From NCBI GenBank assembly GCA_030267565.1, contig BRXU01000003.1:5121001-5185000 (forward strand): a DNA stretch of 64,000 bases, read 5' to 3'. This document shows, piece after piece, positions 12,616 through 25,900 of the stretch. The notes beneath the pieces were generated by a model that saw nothing but the letters and a program-made list of their open reading frames with translations, made no database searches and was not told the origin of the DNA. The DNA comes from Pleodorina starrii (lineage: Eukaryota; Chlorophyta; Chlorophyceae; Chlamydomonadales; Volvocaceae). The first letter of the stretch is position 1, and each line of letters begins with the position of its first letter. A program made the position numbers and the translations under genes.

Positions 12616-15600
12616 TCACATGATGCGCGACACGCTGGCGGTGCGGGCCATGCCCCCCGCGTTGGCGCCCGCGCCCAACGACGCGGCGAGCTTGGGGTTC
12701 AGGCTCGAGAGCTTGCTGCCGCCCAACTGCTGGGAGCACCGGGGGCGGCACAGGTACAACGCGGCGGCGCGGGGCGGGAGGGGGTCATGGACGATGGGGG
12801 CAAGGAGTGAGAAACCGCAGCGATGGAAGGGAGACAACGCGGCAGGGCGAGGCGGGTCAAAGCGGAGCGGGATGGCGTGGGGGAGGCAGGTCGGGGCGTT
12901 GATAAGGCGATGGCGCGGGGGCGGCGCGGCTGTACCGGGAGGGAGGGATGGAGAGAGGGAGAGCTGCCAGAGGGAATGCCGGATTGCAGCAAAGCCGATG
13001 CAGCAAAGCTCCAGTGGATGCAGCAAAGCCGATGCCGATGCAGCAAAGCCGATGCAGCAAAGCTCCAGTGGAGCGCTCTATACTGGAATCGCTTGGGGGG
13101 AAGCACGTTGCTATGCGCAATTACGGTAGTGGACAGGCGTGTCGTCACGTGCGCGGCACCTACCGACTGCTCAGGACTGGGCCCGGGTCCCACAAGCGCG
13201 CCAGGCAGCTGCGAGGCGCCGCCGCCGCCGCCGCCACCGGTCCCGCCCTGCGCCGCCTCCCGCGTCTCGGCGCCGCCTCCGACGGCCGCCGCCGAGGCGG
13301 CGGCGGCGGCGGCAGCGGCGGCGGCGCGCTGCGCGCGACCGGCTGGATCTTCTCCCACGTGGGGCAGGTGCACGTGTCGGTTGGCCTGCAGCGCCTGGTG
13401 GCTGATGGCTATGGCCTTGCCGGCGGTGTAGCTCTTCATACGGTTCGCCAACGCGCCCATGCCCAGCTCGTCGTCGTCCATGCCGCCGGCGGCGGCAATG
13501 GCGCGCGTGCCGACCATTCTGTCGGGCTTGACGGCGGCCTTGGACGCCGACGCGGGGGTCGTCACGCCGCCAACGCTGGCGCCTGCAGCCAGCGCCGCCG
13601 CCGCGGCGGCGGCGGCTGAGCCGCCTGCGGCGGCGGTGGAGCCGCCGCCGACGCTGGCCATGCCTGCGGCGATGGCGGCCGAGCCGACGGAGCGCGGCGG
13701 CTGAGCGCCGCCAGAGGTGACGACCGTGGCCGCGGCGGCGCGCTGCGCAGCCGGGTGTGCGGGCGTCCCGCCGCGGATGAAGGGGTGCGCGAGCATGGTC
13801 TGGACGGTGGGCCGCTGCTCGGGGTCCTTCTGGAGGGCCGTGGCGATGAAGGAGCGGGCCAGCTCCGACAGGCCGAACGGGAAGCGAGGCGTCTGCGGCG
13901 GGTTCGGCGGAAGGTTGAGCGCGGCACAGCACATGTTTTCGACTGGTAGAGGCGCGTGGAGAGAAGCCCTGCAAGCTGGAGCAAGCCGCAGCCCCCATCC
14001 ACCCGCCTAGCCCCGGCCCAACCCTCCCGCTCCACCCGCCTAGCCCCGGCCTCAGGCCAACGCCCGGCCCGCCCCGTCCCGGCCCGTTTCCCCCACCTGG
14101 CGGCGGATGCAGTCCTCCACGCCCTCTCGCTCGGGCGCCTCGAAGGGCGGCCTGCCCACCAGCAGCTCGTACGCCAGCACACCCACGGCCCACGCGTCCA
14201 CCGCCGCCGTGTAGTGCAGCCGCTCGTTGTCCTTGTTGTCAATGGGCCGGCTCTTGAAGGGGCACTCCAGCACTGCACTCGCGAGCACGAAGAAGCAAGA
14301 CGTGCGAGACCAGGGACAGACCGGGTCAGGGTCAGGGACAGGTCGCGTCGTGAACGCAGGAAGGGCTCCCCCCCCGGAAAACTCCCGAGTCGACTCAAAC
14401 TAAGGTAAGGTAAGGGTCAGGGCCGTATCAGGATCATAACAGGTCGCCCCACGCGCCGCGGCTCATGCCGCATACACGGACCCGGGCATGGAAAGGTCTC
14501 CTGGGCTGAATGGGCCCCAAGATGGCTTTCCCTTTCAAGCGGCAGCAGGAGGCCGAACGCGAACGCGCAGCCCGGCCGTGCCGGTCACAGCTCGCACCGG
14601 AGGCCGTCTCAGGCCAGAGGGAACCGGTCGGGGTCACTTCGGCCAAGCTACACGCCGAGCAAGGCATGGCGTCCTCATCCCACCGTCTCCCTCCCCCGTA
14701 GACAGCAACCCGAGCCCCGCAACGTTTTGTCCGTCCCCTGCCCCGTCCGCGTTCCCCATCCTCCCAACAGGCTTTCCTTGGCCCTGGTCACTCGTCTCCG
14801 CTGCAGTGCACAGCAGACCCGCTGTCCCACTGGCTGTACCCTTCCGAGGCTATATACCCTTCCCACTAACAACAACTAAAATAATAATAAAACCGCCAGG
14901 CGAGGTCGCCGCACATTCCCTCCCTCCCCCTCGGCCCCCCACGCGCGCCCCCGCGCAGCCCCACCTTCCGGGGCCATGTACTCGAGCGTCTGCACCGAGG
15001 CAGGGCGCCCGGGGGGACAAGCGGGAGCGGGGCAAACGATGCGGGCCGTCACTTCTGTCCATGCTCCTCAGCAATAAGTCACAAGTAATCGCGACAGGCT
15101 GTTCAGGGCAGAGCTCAGTCGCCCCTACCCGCCGCCCCGTGACACGGTGGGTGGCCCGAGGGCCAGGGAGGGTGGGGGGCCACACCAGGGGAAGACCTGC
15201 CAAGGAATGCCCCACAACCCACACGCGTTCATGGGGCTACTTTCCGGCTCCAAGGCCCGCTCAGTCCGCGTGTGTCGGTTGTCATGTGCCCGCTGCACAC
15301 GCCTCGCTGTCAACAGTCAGCACAGCACAGAAAAACCCCGCATAGAAAACCCCCAGCAAGCAAAGAAACCCCAGAACCGGTGGCGCCAGGAACGGGAAGG
15401 CTCAGGTTGTGAACTACTCACCCCCGCGCGCGTGACGGCGCGCTCATCCCGTAGGTCAATGGCCAGACCGAAATCGCACAGCTTGAAGGTCATGTTGCGC
15501 GTGAACAGGATGTTCTCGGGCTTCAGGTCGCGGTGGAGGATGCCCTGTGGGGCGCAGGATCGGCAGGGGCCGCGACGGCGACGGGGGTGAGGGGCCAGCC

Positions 15601-18491
15601 GTAGTGCCATGGTTGTTGACGTGCGTGCGAAGGGCAGAGAGCAATCCATTCGCCGCCCGTCGGGCCCGGGTGCGCTCGCTTGCGATACGCCCTCCCCCCT
15701 TCCGTCTGTTTAGATAGTCTTTCCTGGCGGCGCCTGTGAGCGCGGGCCACCACCGCACCCGCCCATCAGCAATCCTCCCTGCACGCACCTGCTCGTGCAG
15801 GTAGAGCAGCACACGCAGGCAGGGCTGCAGCACCATCTCCACTGCCTGGCGCTCGGGCATGCGGCCGCCGTACCTGCAGACCGGAAATGGGTGCGCGACA
15901 GCACTCTCGACAACTGCGTCCGGCGCGGCGCGACCATTCCATGCGGCGGGGGGGAACTCCAACAGACGAGCCTTGACGATGCCATCACCCCACAGCAAGC
16001 ACCCATACGGACATTTCAGGCGTAGCTGCGGTTCAGTTCCGTTCAGTTCCGTTCAGGTTTCTCCCGCCGTTCCCGGTTGCATGAGGCGCAGGCACCCACA
16101 TCCGACTCGGAAGACTTCCTACGGAATTTCCGCACCCGACAACCCGTCCTCTTTTTTCTCCCCCTCCTCAGGATGACATCGCTGTGCCGCTGGAAACGAC
16201 ACCTCACCCCAGCCTTCAATGCAAAAACCCGCAGTCGCCCGCAATTTCCCGCTTCGGCGCGCTCCTACATTCGAGGCAACCCAACCGACTACCCGCCACC
16301 ATTTTCACCCGGGGATACGACACACGCATCGCGCAACAAACACCCTCCCCATCCATCCCGCCCCCGCAGCCTCTCGCCCGCCTGCCCACGCCGACATCCG
16401 CCCCACGGACTCACGGACTCACGGGTCACCCACCCACACACCCACCCACCCACCGGTGCAGCAGCGTGAACAGGTCTCCACCGTCCGCAAACTCCTGCAC
16501 CATGACCACCTGGCTGTCCACCTGGAACGCACCATACAGCCCAATCACGTTGTTGTGCGCGAGCTTGCCGTGCAGCTGGACCTCCCTGCAGCACACCGCG
16601 GCGACGAGGAGCGTGGCGGCAGGCAGGCGGCGCACAGCGCAGCGCAGCCCAGGATGAAGCAGGATAAGGTAGGCAAGGGCAAAACATCCGGGTCCAACGA
16701 AGCCGGCTGACTAAAAGGCATACTGAAAGTAAGAAGTTCACAAGCAATACTAGATTAGCGAAGAAGTGAACATAGGCTGAGACGCCCAAAAGCCCCAAGG
16801 AGAGGTGGGGGATCGGCCGTGGCCAGGGACGCGCACTGGTGAACCCCGACCCCGGAGCGGGAAAAGAGAGGCCCAACTCCGGGCATGGACGGCACAATGC
16901 GCCCTGGGCGTGCGAGGCGGTTCACGCCCTGTGGAGCATGACGATCAAGGATGGAGGCGGATGCCTGCTTTTCAAGTGCTGGAAGGGGTTCAGTGGCTTG
17001 GGTTTGGCGGCGTTGGGTTCTTGTCTTACCTGTAGATCTGGAAGCGGTTGAGCTCACAAAGCGCAGCCATGTCGTAAGCCTTCAGGCACACCAGCTCGCC
17101 AGAGCGCTTGCAAAAGGCCTTATACACGCTGCTGGCGTAACCCTGCGTAGCAGCGGGGCGGGCAGCGCAGCGGCGGCGGTGGCGGCAGCAGCGGTGACGG
17201 CAGTCTTTGGCTGGGCGTGGAGAGAAAGGAAGGCACAAGTGTCGGACGTCGGACGTTTTGGGAATTGACGGTTAGGCCCCGACGCATGGAACGCACTGTA
17301 TATGCGAAGGCATAGGTCCGCTTACGCGGCGCGGGTCGTGAAGCAGCTGCTGTGCATGCGTGGGTGGGAGCTGCCAGTGAGCGGGCGGGGGGGGGGGAGC
17401 GGGCCGTTCGTGCCAGCGGAGCAAGCGGACGTTACTGCTCGGGAGGGGGGAGGGGTAACGGCTCAATACCCACCTTGTACATCTTTTCGACGACAGCATA
17501 ATCGCGGAGGGACCACTCCGCACGCTGCATGCGCGGGGGCGCCGATGGCGAGACGATCAGCAGCTCGTTGCCCCGCTTGGGTACCGTCTGCGCGACGGGA
17601 AACACGTCGACCGGCGGTTAGGGACAACCTAGGGCGAGCATGTTACGAGAATCCGTAACCCATCTGATCTGGAGCGTCAGCAGAGGGTTTTAAGGGTAAA
17701 GTATCAATTTATAACTGCAGGGCGGACAGGTCCAGTTTGTTGGCGACCTCGCAGACGTTGGGGCTTAAGCTCTACTTCAGACCAGTGAATCCGAGCGACC
17801 CGCCCAAACTGCACACCTTGGCCTTCAAAGACAACTCTGTGAAGGACTTTGAATGCTGGGTAACCGAGTTTCGAAGCCGCTGCAGCTCCGACTTGAGGCT
17901 GATTGATTTGGAGCGCGAGACGGGCGACGCCACAGCATCGACAGCCACCGTCGCGCCCTCTTGGGCAAAGGGGGATGGGCATACACCCTCCTCTGCGGTC
18001 CCTGTGGCAGGAACCTTGGCGACAGCCGGCCGTGGGGAGGTGGTGCCGTTTGGCATGGTCGCCGCAATGTGGCTTGAACTTTTACTCCGAGCGGGTGATG
18101 ATTGCACACATGCAGCTGCATCTTGAACAATAGGTGTCGTTGGGCTCGTTGGCTTGGAGGAGGTGGGAGAGGCCGGCTTTGCTGGGGGTGCAGGCGCATG
18201 GGTCGTTGACGTTGCACGAGAACTTGACACGGATGAGCGCTTGCTTGACTTCGACGAGCTCTTGTCCTTTGACTTGCTGAACAGCGACTTGAACCATGTG
18301 GCTAGCTTCCCCGACTCCTTGCCCTCCTTGCCATTCCCTTCGTCGGCCCCGTCGTTGTCGTTAACCTCCGGCTCCTCATCGTCATAGTCATCAGCCTGAA
18401 ACTCGTCTACAATTTGCAACGCACTGGAACTCTTGCCAGAGCGTTGCACCCCAGAGGATGCAGTAACGTGAGCTGCCCCCGAAGCCGTCAT
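12616..18491 (-). CDS. CALK: Aurora-like protein kinase, orthologue of Chlamydomonas CALK
   Basis: Exons (minus): 17817-18491, possible micro-exon 17748-17771, 17474-17587, 17030-17142, 16454-16585, 15789-15873, 15422-15544, 14965-14989, 14097-14272, 13164-13892, 12616-12729; about 761-769 residues, phases agree. Residues 1-225 are Ser/Lys-rich and acidic, without a fold I recognise. The kinase domain (about 270-560) has GYASSVYKA as glycine loop, the lysine in VCLKAY, EFADGGDLFTLLHR, HRDLKPEN, DFGLAIDL, the activation loop VTRAGTLEYMAPE, and DAWAVGVLAYELLVGRPPFE. The C-terminal tail is Ala/Gly-rich. In Chlamydomonas CALK responds to signals for flagellar loss or shortening, and its phosphorylation tracks flagellar length; the same role is inferred. 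The micro-exon would leave a 45-base intron, so that junction is unsure. Confidence 0.9.
12986..13074. repeat. Short composite tandem repeat in the last CALK intron
   Basis: The words GATGCAGCAAAGC and AGCTCCAGTGGA recur four and two times respectively in 89 bases, within the intron 12730-13163. On either strand the reading frames are open, which makes spurious frames here. Confidence 0.8.
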
Positions 18492-21400
18492 TTAGCGCAC
18501 GCTTAACCGCTGTATTGCAACACGTTGCGCCGACTCAAGCAGTATGCCGCTGCAATATCTGTCGCTCAGATACTCGTTCGATCATCAGTCCCAAGCAGCC
18601 AAGTGTTTTTGATGAAATGTAGCGACCCAAAGAGCTGTCAGCACTGTGAAAATTGGCAATGGAGGGAACATCGGCTTCAGAGAAACATTTCGTGGCAACT
18701 GCCGTACGCTGCATAAATTGCTGCCGAGAGCGTAACCTGCATTGATTTTGGCAAATCTTGTGTATTCCGATTGTACTTGGACATTTATATGTATTGGAAG
18801 GCGAGATTTTTCGTACGGGCTACGGTGGTCGTTTACGGTAGGTAGTCGATTCTGCGATTTAACCTTTGAAGCGTCAAGTTTATGGATAAGCGCTCAACAA
18901 AACGGAATGGGTGCTGGAAAAACACAGGCGCGGGACTATCTTTGCGCCTGGCGCGCTGCTACGCACCACGGGCCAGTAACGCACCAACCTGAGCGACGCA
19001 CACTGGTGACCCTGAAAGTGTCCCCGCATACCAATCTCAACGCATCAGATGCGGAATTGGGCAAGTGCGTGCAAGACGCAAGTGAGCATCCGCGCGTCTG
19101 CGCCGTACCCGGACATTTTACACTCTTCGACAGACAAGGCGTCTGGTAAATGGCCTCCCAAGTGCAACAATATGCAAGTGCTACTGGGTGATGCCGCCTA
19201 GAATCGCACACGCACAATCTTAGCGGTGGGGAGCCGGATGCGCACCGCAGGACGACCACTTCGCGTTTTTGGAAGAATGGTGTGAATGCTGGGCTCTTGT
19301 CATAGAGACTCTGATTCTGCCAAACCAAAAAGCAAAACTGGAGGTTATAAACTTCTAGGGTTCAGCGTGAGAAACCGGCGGCATGACCTCCACGTGTCAG
19401 GGGGCCTGATAGAGCTTGAATCCTACTAGTGAAACGCAGCCGCACGCTGGATTTGGCTCATATTATTATGTGATATATCCAGGCATGCCCGCATCGAAGT
19501 CACCGGGCGCGCATCGCAAGCAAGGTATGTAGGTTCCTGTAGCTAGCGGAATCACCTTGGACGCTTAGCTGTAAGCCAATTCGTATCAACTTGGCTTTAT
19601 ATAATACTGAACTAACGAAGTAATTAAGATTTTATCAACAAAGAACGACGGCTCCTTTGTACTGTTAAAATAGATCAGTCAGCGAGTGTCAGCGGCCGAC
19701 GGTTAGAGTTCCGCACCGAAGCCTGAAGGATCTCATACACACCATTCCACGCACATGCGCGGCGTCACGATTCGCACTTGAAATTACTGGAGACTCCGCG
19801 TGAGACAGTGCGAAAAACTGCGGTTCCAGCCATGCCTGATGATGCTAGCCTTTGCCAGCTACCCGCTGGTATGGACCGTATATCAGAAGAAGACGCACGC
19901 AAGTAACTCATATACAGGCATCCAAGTTGAAGTGTGCCTCAACGGAAGAAATAGGACAGGCAAGCGCCGCTTGGGTGTGCATGGGCTTCACAACCCGGCA
20001 ACAGCTGCATGCACTTCGTTGCACTTTACATAGCTGTGTTTTGCTCTACCGGCAACTTTCGGTGCGCAATGCGCAATCAGATGAAAGGATCGGGTCCCAT
20101 ACCATCCTTGTCTGTTTTCGCGCATGCTTGATGCGGGGCTCGTAACACTTCCGATCACGCGGGCTGGCCTGCCACTGCCTGCCCACACAGAACGACGCAC
20201 ACTTGTGCAAGGCCCCGCGCCAACGCATACGCAGACGCGAAGAAGTAGCTGTTGCCGCTGCGTAAACTGTCCTTCTCAGAGTGGGCTCCAAAACCTCCCA
20301 GGAATCATTGCGCATAGGAAGGCAGAGCAGTGTGGGGCCCAAGGGCCTCACGCACCTCCGGCATCGCCCCTCAACCCTTGACTCGACGACTCGCGCAGCC
20401 GGCAGGCTCAACACGTGAACAGATGCACAGAGCCCGCGCGCGCCCGTGAAAGCCGCGCGACGTACGCCGCACACAGCCGTCCCCAGACCGCCTCTTCCCT
20501 TGCATACGGTAGGATACCCCTCTACCGGCTCTCGACCGCATACCGGTAGCCCGAGCGCCAGGCGCGGGCTGAAGGTCGCGGCTGCCGGGTAAGCCTTCTG
20601 AGGCTGTCGTGGCTGCCGACAGCACCTGCGATGCACCACCAACAACAACAACAGCGGCGACGTGACAGTCGTGGCTGGGCGTCACCGTTCGCAGCGCCGG
20701 GAGGACTCCTCCCCTACCTCGCTGTTCTTTTGCAGACGAGACGGCCTTCTTCTGTTACTTCACCGTTCACGGGCTCCGGCCTATACGTGATTAAACCCCC
20801 CTAGGCGCCACCTGCCGAACAGCTGCCCGGGGCGTTGGGGGACGCAGGGTCGGCGGCTCCTTGGGGAGCGGAGCAGCACGACGTGGCGGCCGTGCGCGGT
20901 TGCCTGCCCACGTGCCCTCCCTCGATGCCCTCCCTCGATGCCCAGATTGCCCACACGTCGTGAAGATACGGCAGGGGGGCGAGGGTAGGCGCGGGCCGGT
21001 AGCCGCGGCGGGCTGTTAACGATTGGGAACTCGCGCACCGCGAAGAACACGGGGGGCGGGGCGGGGCGGGGCGGGGTGGAGCTGCACGGCTGGACGGCAG
21101 GTAGCACCTCCGCTGCACGCCAGCCCAGCCTGGCAGCACTGGCAAAAACACTCGGCGCAGGCAGCTCGGCGCAGGAGCGAAGCGTGGCGGCGCCATACAT
21201 CAGCGTACATCCATCCTTGGGCGGATGCTTACGGTACGGTACTCTGCATGCAGCACACACGGTGTGGAGCAGCACAGCGCAGCACATGGCGCCGGGTGCA
21301 CGCGCACGCGCACGCGCCTGCACCCACCGCCTTTACAAGCGAAGGCCCCCACGTGGGTCCCCATTCCTTCCTTCCCTTCAGAGCCTCCGTCAGCAAAGCA

Positions 21401-22960
21401 GTGGCCGCAGCAGTGACCAATTACCGATTTACCGCACCAGTCGGTACCAGTCGGGACAACAGGCGGTGCGGAGCGCGCTGCCACAGCGCTCCGCTGGTGC
21501 CCGCAACCCGTCACCCCGGCTCCTTCCCCAGGTGGCGCCTCGGTCGTCCGTCGATTCTCACTCCACCAAGACTCTCGACATACATACATAGTGACAAAAT
21601 TGCCGTGGACCAGATGTACCGGCGGACGGGGAAGGCATCCCTGCATCCCAACTCTCAAAGACACCCCAGCCCCAGCCTCAACTCCACCACATTCCGCCCC
21701 AACCCACTTACAACAAAGGTGAACATGCTGCAACGGGTATAAACCATCAACACAACTGCAAAATTGCAACCGCAACTGCGAGCCTGACCCTTAACCGGCA
21801 ACTTCCAACAAACGCACCAAAAACGGAAACGGAAACGGCGGCGGAACTCCAACGAGTAATGTACCCTGCTGCAGCGGCTGGCAACGGGGGGAGGAGGCGA
21901 TTGGTATCGCACCCGAGCCCACATCGGGGCAGTCAGGCATGTTGACTCCTCGCCACCACCGCCGCCGCCGCCACCGCCGCCGCCGCGACCACCTCCATCG
22001 CCAACGCCGCTGCCGCCACCATCCCAAGAATAAAAAAAGGGATGCCGATAATTCCCAAGGCGGCGGCCACCGCGGCGCTCGAGAGGCGCGTTGCACCCCG
22101 ACCGCCGGCGACCGCCATAAACACGGGTGACGACGACACGGCATACACGGCACACACACACGTTGCCCTGCGGCAATGAAAAACGAGCAGACACCCGCCC
22201 CCCGTTTTGATGGCTGCTGCATGGCCAATCACGGATCGCGAATTCCTTGCGTCAGGCTACGGTATCCCTTAAACCGTTGCCGTTGCCGTCCCGGGCGCGC
22301 ATCCGGCTCGCTTATGCACAGGCCACCACGTACGTTCAGAGGGCATGCAAAGAGGTACGGCGAGCCGCCAGCTGGAATCCCTGTTCGCAGGGGCTCGTCG
22401 CGGTGAGGCACGGTACGGCACGCCACGCCGCGCCACGTCACGCGGACCTTCCCCATGTTACCTTCCTCCCTCCACAACCCCCCTCCCCCCAACACACAGT
22501 GGCATTCGATTGTGGTGCGGTAATACGAATACTATACGGATGCCGTACGCGGCAGCACGTCGTACATGTCGATCATGCCACAGCGGAGAGCCCGATCATT
22601 GGCGAGGGGGACGATGCGCAAGCCCCTAACGGGAGCGCCGTCCGCTTCACCTCCCCTCCCTTCTCCTCCCCTCTCCTCCCCTCCGCGGCGCGGCGCGAAA
22701 TCCCAAACCAGCGCTCATCCCCCTTATCTTGCCCAATCAGCAGCCGTAGGGGCCGGAGGCTCCGGGCCTCCGGCCCCTGCCCTGCCCGGCCGCCGCGCCC
22801 CCGTTGCCGAAGGATCGGCTCCTTCAGACCCGCCGTGTTCCTCTCGCAAAATCAACCCCATGCTCCGTCCCCGGCCCTGCATCGCCTCGCACACGGCAGC
22901 GGCAGCGGCTCCTGGTTTTACCTAGTCGATCCACTGTAATAAAACGATTCACTGGCCTCC
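18492..22960. other. Stretch without a recognisable gene between CALK and WNK
   Basis: The low end is the CALK promoter region and the high end should be the WNK 3' untranslated region. Nothing with exon character or known motif was seen. GC falls to near 50 percent around 18.5-20 kb and rises again above 20 kb. A CCG/GCC run lies at about 21,957-22,020. A TGTAA polyadenylation word for the minus strand is present at 21,708-21,712, about 1.25 kb past the WNK stop; whether it is used is unknown. Confidence 0.5.
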
Positions 22961-25900
22961 TCATCCCCGGCGGCCCTTGGCGCGGTCCTTCACGAGCCGC
23001 CTCCACTGCTTTAGCCGCATAATAACCCCCTGGATCGGCCGCGAAAACTCATGTACCTCCGTCAACCCCGCCGCCACCTTTGCTGCCGCCTCCTCCGTGT
23101 CTGTAGGCCGCGCCGCCGCCGCCGCCGCCGCCGGCGGGGCATGGCGCGCACCGTCGCGGAAGTTCCCCCTGTCAGTGCCGGCCGCCGCCGCTGCGTCGCT
23201 CGCCGTCGCCTGGGGTGCTGCTGCTGCTACTGCAGCTGCTGCTGCTGCTGGTCCGGAGAGCGCCGCGGGTACCTGCATCACAGATAGCACTGCCGCCTCC
23301 TCCGCCAGGTCTCTCAGCTGGGCTGCCGCCGCCGCTGCCACCGCCGCCGCATCGGATCCGCCGCCCTCCTCCGCCACGCTCGCGCCACCGGAGCTGCTCC
23401 GTCGGCAGCCGGCGGCATCGGGGACGCTGGCTGCGGCGCCTGCCGCCGGCATCTTCTGCGCCTCCGCGAATAGCTGCTGCTGCTGCTGCGGCGGCGGCGG
23501 CGGCAGCGGTGTGGCTGGCAGCGGGATCTGATCGCGGCCGACCACATTGCCGCCTTCGGGCGCCGCACCCAGCCCCAGCAGCGGCGGCGCCGCCGTCGCC
23601 GCGACGTCGTCGTCGTCCTCCTCGCCGCCACCACGCCGGGCAGCGGTCAAGACGGCCGCCAGCGCGTCGATGGGCGGTGACGGCAACGAGCATGCCGCCG
23701 CCGCCGCCGTGTCGGCGTCGGCCGCCGAGGCGCGCCGGGCGGAGACGGGGCCGGCGGAGGCGGGGCCCCAGCTGTTGGGCCCGTCCTCGCCCCCATCCCC
23801 GGCGGCGCCCGGCGGCGCCGAAGGCGAGCTGAAATTCACGCGGTCACGCGGTCGCGTCTCGCCGCTGCCGCCGCCGCACAGCCTGGCGGAGCTGCTGCGG
23901 AAGTACGGCACTACCGACGGGCTGCCGCCAGCGACAGATGCCTGCGCGGCAGCCTTTGTGAGGAGCACCCTGTTTCTAAAGGACGGCAGCCGGACCATGT
24001 TGGGAAGGATGAGAGGGCTGAAGTCGAGGTTGGGCAGGGAGCTGCGCAGGGTCAGCGCGGCCGCCGCCGGCGTCTCCGCCGCCGCCACCGCCGCCGCCGC
24101 GAGCGACGCGGCCGCCGCCCGCAAGTCTGCACTGCCAGCGGGCGCACGCTGACCCGTCGACGGCAGCGACAGTGACGGCACCAGCTGGAGGGCGGCTGGC
24201 GGCGGCGTCGGCAGCGGCGACGCCGCGGAGGCGGCGCGCTGCGGTGGCGGCGGCGACGGAGGCGCGCCGCCGCTGTACGACGTGCGCAGCGCCGGCGTGG
24301 CGGCGCCGCTGGCGCCCGCCGGCACCGGCGCGCAGAAGTCGACGGCGTCGGCGGAGCTTTGCCGGCCGGCGCCGCCGCCGCCGCCGCCGTGCGGGAGCAG
24401 CCTGGCGGTGCTGCTGGCGCTGCTGGCGAGGCTGCAGGCGAGGGACGGCGCGACGTCGGCGGCGGCAGCGGGGGCGGCGGCGCCGCTGCCGCTGTACCGC
24501 GCAAGGGCCATCGCCGCCTCCAGACTCCCCTTCAGAGCCCAGCGTTGGGCCCATGGGTCCAGATCCACCGACGGCGCCGACCGCCTCACCGCCTCGCCGC
24601 CGCCGCCACCATCGCCCTCCCCTGCCTCCTCCTCCTCTCCTTCGCCCTCCTCGGTCTCTTCCTCCTCCTCCTCCGCAGCGCCCGCGCCCCCACCCCCAGC
24701 GGCTCCGCCCGAGGGCGAGGGCCCCTCGTCGCCGCTGGCGCAGCCTTCCCCCTCCGCAATCGGCTCACAGGCGCCCGACCCGACCTCACGAAGCGCCCGA
24801 CCCGACCCCACCCGCCGCCGCGCCGACTGCGGCCTCCCCCGCCGCTGCTGCTTCCGCTGCTGCTCCTCCTCCTCCTGCTCCTTCTCCTCCTCCGGCCGTG
24901 GCTGTAGCCGGGACGGCTGTTGCTGTTGCTGCTGGGGAGGGTGAGGCTGCGAGTGCAGCGGGGGCGCCTGGGTCGGTGGCGCAGCGGCAGCGGAGCAGGA
25001 GGACGGTCGCGGCGGAAGGCCGCCGGCAGCGGCCATGAGGGCGGGGTCCACTAGCGACCGCAGCGAGGGATCGGAGCCGGTCTGCGAGGGCTGAGAGGCG
25101 AAGGCGGCGAAGGCGACGGCCTCCGGGTCCACGAAGCCCTCGTCCAGCAGGCCCGCCTGAGCAGAAGGGGGACCGGTAGCAGCGGGTGACGGGGGTCGAG
25201 CATGAACATGAGTCCGAAGCAGCCATGAGGAGGAGGGGATGGGAGCACGAAGGCGGCGGCGGAAGGTGGGGTCCGGGTTGGCGGGTGGCGGATGCGCAGC
25301 AGTGCCGTTGGCCGGTTTCGTCGTCATCACTGCTGCTCGGCCCCTCGGCCCTTCCTGCTTGGTCCCACGACCAGAACGGCCCCTCCTCCCCGCCCGCATC
25401 CGGGGTCCTTCGCTCTTCCTTCTCCCCTAGTTCTTCTTCTTCTCCTTCTTCTTCCGCCCCGCCCCGCCCCGCCCCGCCCCGCCCACCCACCCCACCTTGA
25501 GGAGCTCAATGGGCACCAGCACCTCCTCATCACTGTCCGTGCCGCTGTCGACGCTGCCAAGCGAAGAGTCCATGGACCGAACCGAAGGCCCAAGTGCGAC
25601 GGCGGCAGTGGCGGCGGGGGCGGCGGAGGCGGCGGCTCCGCCGCAGCTGCCACAGGCGCCGCCCCCCGCCGACGTCACCGGCCGCTCTTCCCCCGGCGAC
25701 GTCAGCGCCATGGCAGCGCCGCCGCCGCTCGGCGGCGGCGGCCGCGGCGGGCTGCGCCCGCCGCCCAGCGGCGACGTCGGGCCCGGCACCACCGCCGCCG
25801 CCGCCGACGGGCTCCGGGCCAGGCCTGTCAGCGACAGCGGCGGCGGCGGCGTCATGATCGGGCCCGTGTTGCTGCGGACAACCTCGCCACCGCCGCCGCC

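Noticed and set aside
23100..25000. Plus-strand frames of 180-290 codons rich in Ala, Arg and Pro
   Set aside because: They are antisense shadows of the GC-rich WNK tail; Ala/Gly/Ser codons such as GCC and GGC read as Arg/Pro/Ala on the other strand.
25157..25399. N-terminal extension ([10 protein letters not shown]...) of the large WNK last-exon frame
   Set aside because: It precedes a good acceptor at 25157 that joins in phase to the exon ending at 25496, so it is intron sequence.
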